A DNA stretch of 41,628 nt from an uncultured Lachnospiraceae bacterium. Lineage in GTDB: Bacteria > Bacillota > Clostridia > Lachnospirales > Lachnospiraceae. The notes beneath the pieces are model-generated. The model worked only from the letters and a program-made list of their open reading frames with translations. It was not told where the DNA came from and searched no databases. Location of the stretch: positions 1-41,628 of the forward strand of contig CAJUBP010000043.1 of NCBI GenBank assembly GCA_910584585.1, in the 5' to 3' direction. This document shows, one piece after another, positions 41,549 to 41,628 of this stretch (positions within the stretch are counted from its first letter, which is position 1; each line of letters starts with the position of its first letter). The translations under genes were made by a program, and so were the position numbers.

Positions 41549-41628
41549 TTCATTGAAATCACAGTTGTTATATTAAAACTTTCCCAATTTACCGGACTAT
41601 AGAATAGTCCTGCAAACTCGCCAAAAAC
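41549..41628. other. Right-edge sequence with a small palindrome, possible mobile-element end
   Basis: It includes GGACTAT-AGA-ATAGTCC (41595-41611), a 7-bp stem with a 3-base loop. It is AT-rich and does not continue the permease frame. Another minus-strand frame is open here (VFGEFAGLFYSPVNWESF) but is not recognised. It could be the end of an inserted element. Confidence 0.3.

Overview
The window looks like part of a chromosome of a gut-type anaerobic Firmicute, most likely Lachnospiraceae/Clostridia. The reasons are strong AGGAGG ribosome sites, consensus sigma-A type promoters (TTGACA/TATAAT), anaerobic flavin/Fe-S enzymes, a Gram-positive surface protein with InlB-like repeats, and close ATGA gene overlaps. 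Species cannot be fixed from the sequence alone. No rRNA, tRNA, CRISPR array or complete transposase gene was seen.

Left end (1-931): a non-coding block with two exactly 180-bp elements in inverted orientation. Their long terminal stems differ in sequence between copies but pair almost perfectly within each copy. A 72-bp-period duplication follows.

932-12256: a divergent purine-catabolism island. The minus arm is NCS2 purine permease, ssnA, ygfK. The plus arm is ygeX, ygeY, ygeW, arcC. Together they suggest uptake of a purine, reductive/hydrolytic ring opening, carbamoyl transfer yielding carbamoyl phosphate, ATP formation by carbamate kinase, and breakdown of 2,3-diaminopropionate to pyruvate and ammonia. 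The hydantoinase (hyuA-like) and molybdenum hydroxylase usually found with these genes are not in the window.

12257-13002: a small AT-rich acetyltransferase cassette with a consensus promoter, a 20-codon leader peptide and an intrinsic terminator ahead of the gene, which looks like transcription attenuation. 13088-18489: a trehalose locus (treP, treC, a HAD phosphatase, divergent treR) with three TreR-type operators. The PTS gene treP carries an internal frameshifting deletion that removes half of EIIB and the start of EIIC.

18510-24581: an AraC regulator, a RelE/AbrB-type toxin-antitoxin pair, and two Fe-S/FMN/FAD 'old yellow enzyme' reductases in tandem. 24799-31715: a 1647-residue secreted surface protein, a KilA-N domain protein whose gene contains a perfect 36-bp palindrome, and a DUF3592-like membrane protein.

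31993-41628: bacteriohemerythrin; a PadR, DUF1700, DUF4097, PspC envelope-type operon headed by a 17-bp-period repeat array over its promoter; pyridoxal phosphate synthase pdxS-pdxT; and an ABC transporter with a two-component system (permease, ATPase, response regulator, histidine kinase). The permease gene is broken or truncated at the right edge next to a short palindrome. Starts given here were chosen by ribosome-site position and are often shorter than the longest open frame.
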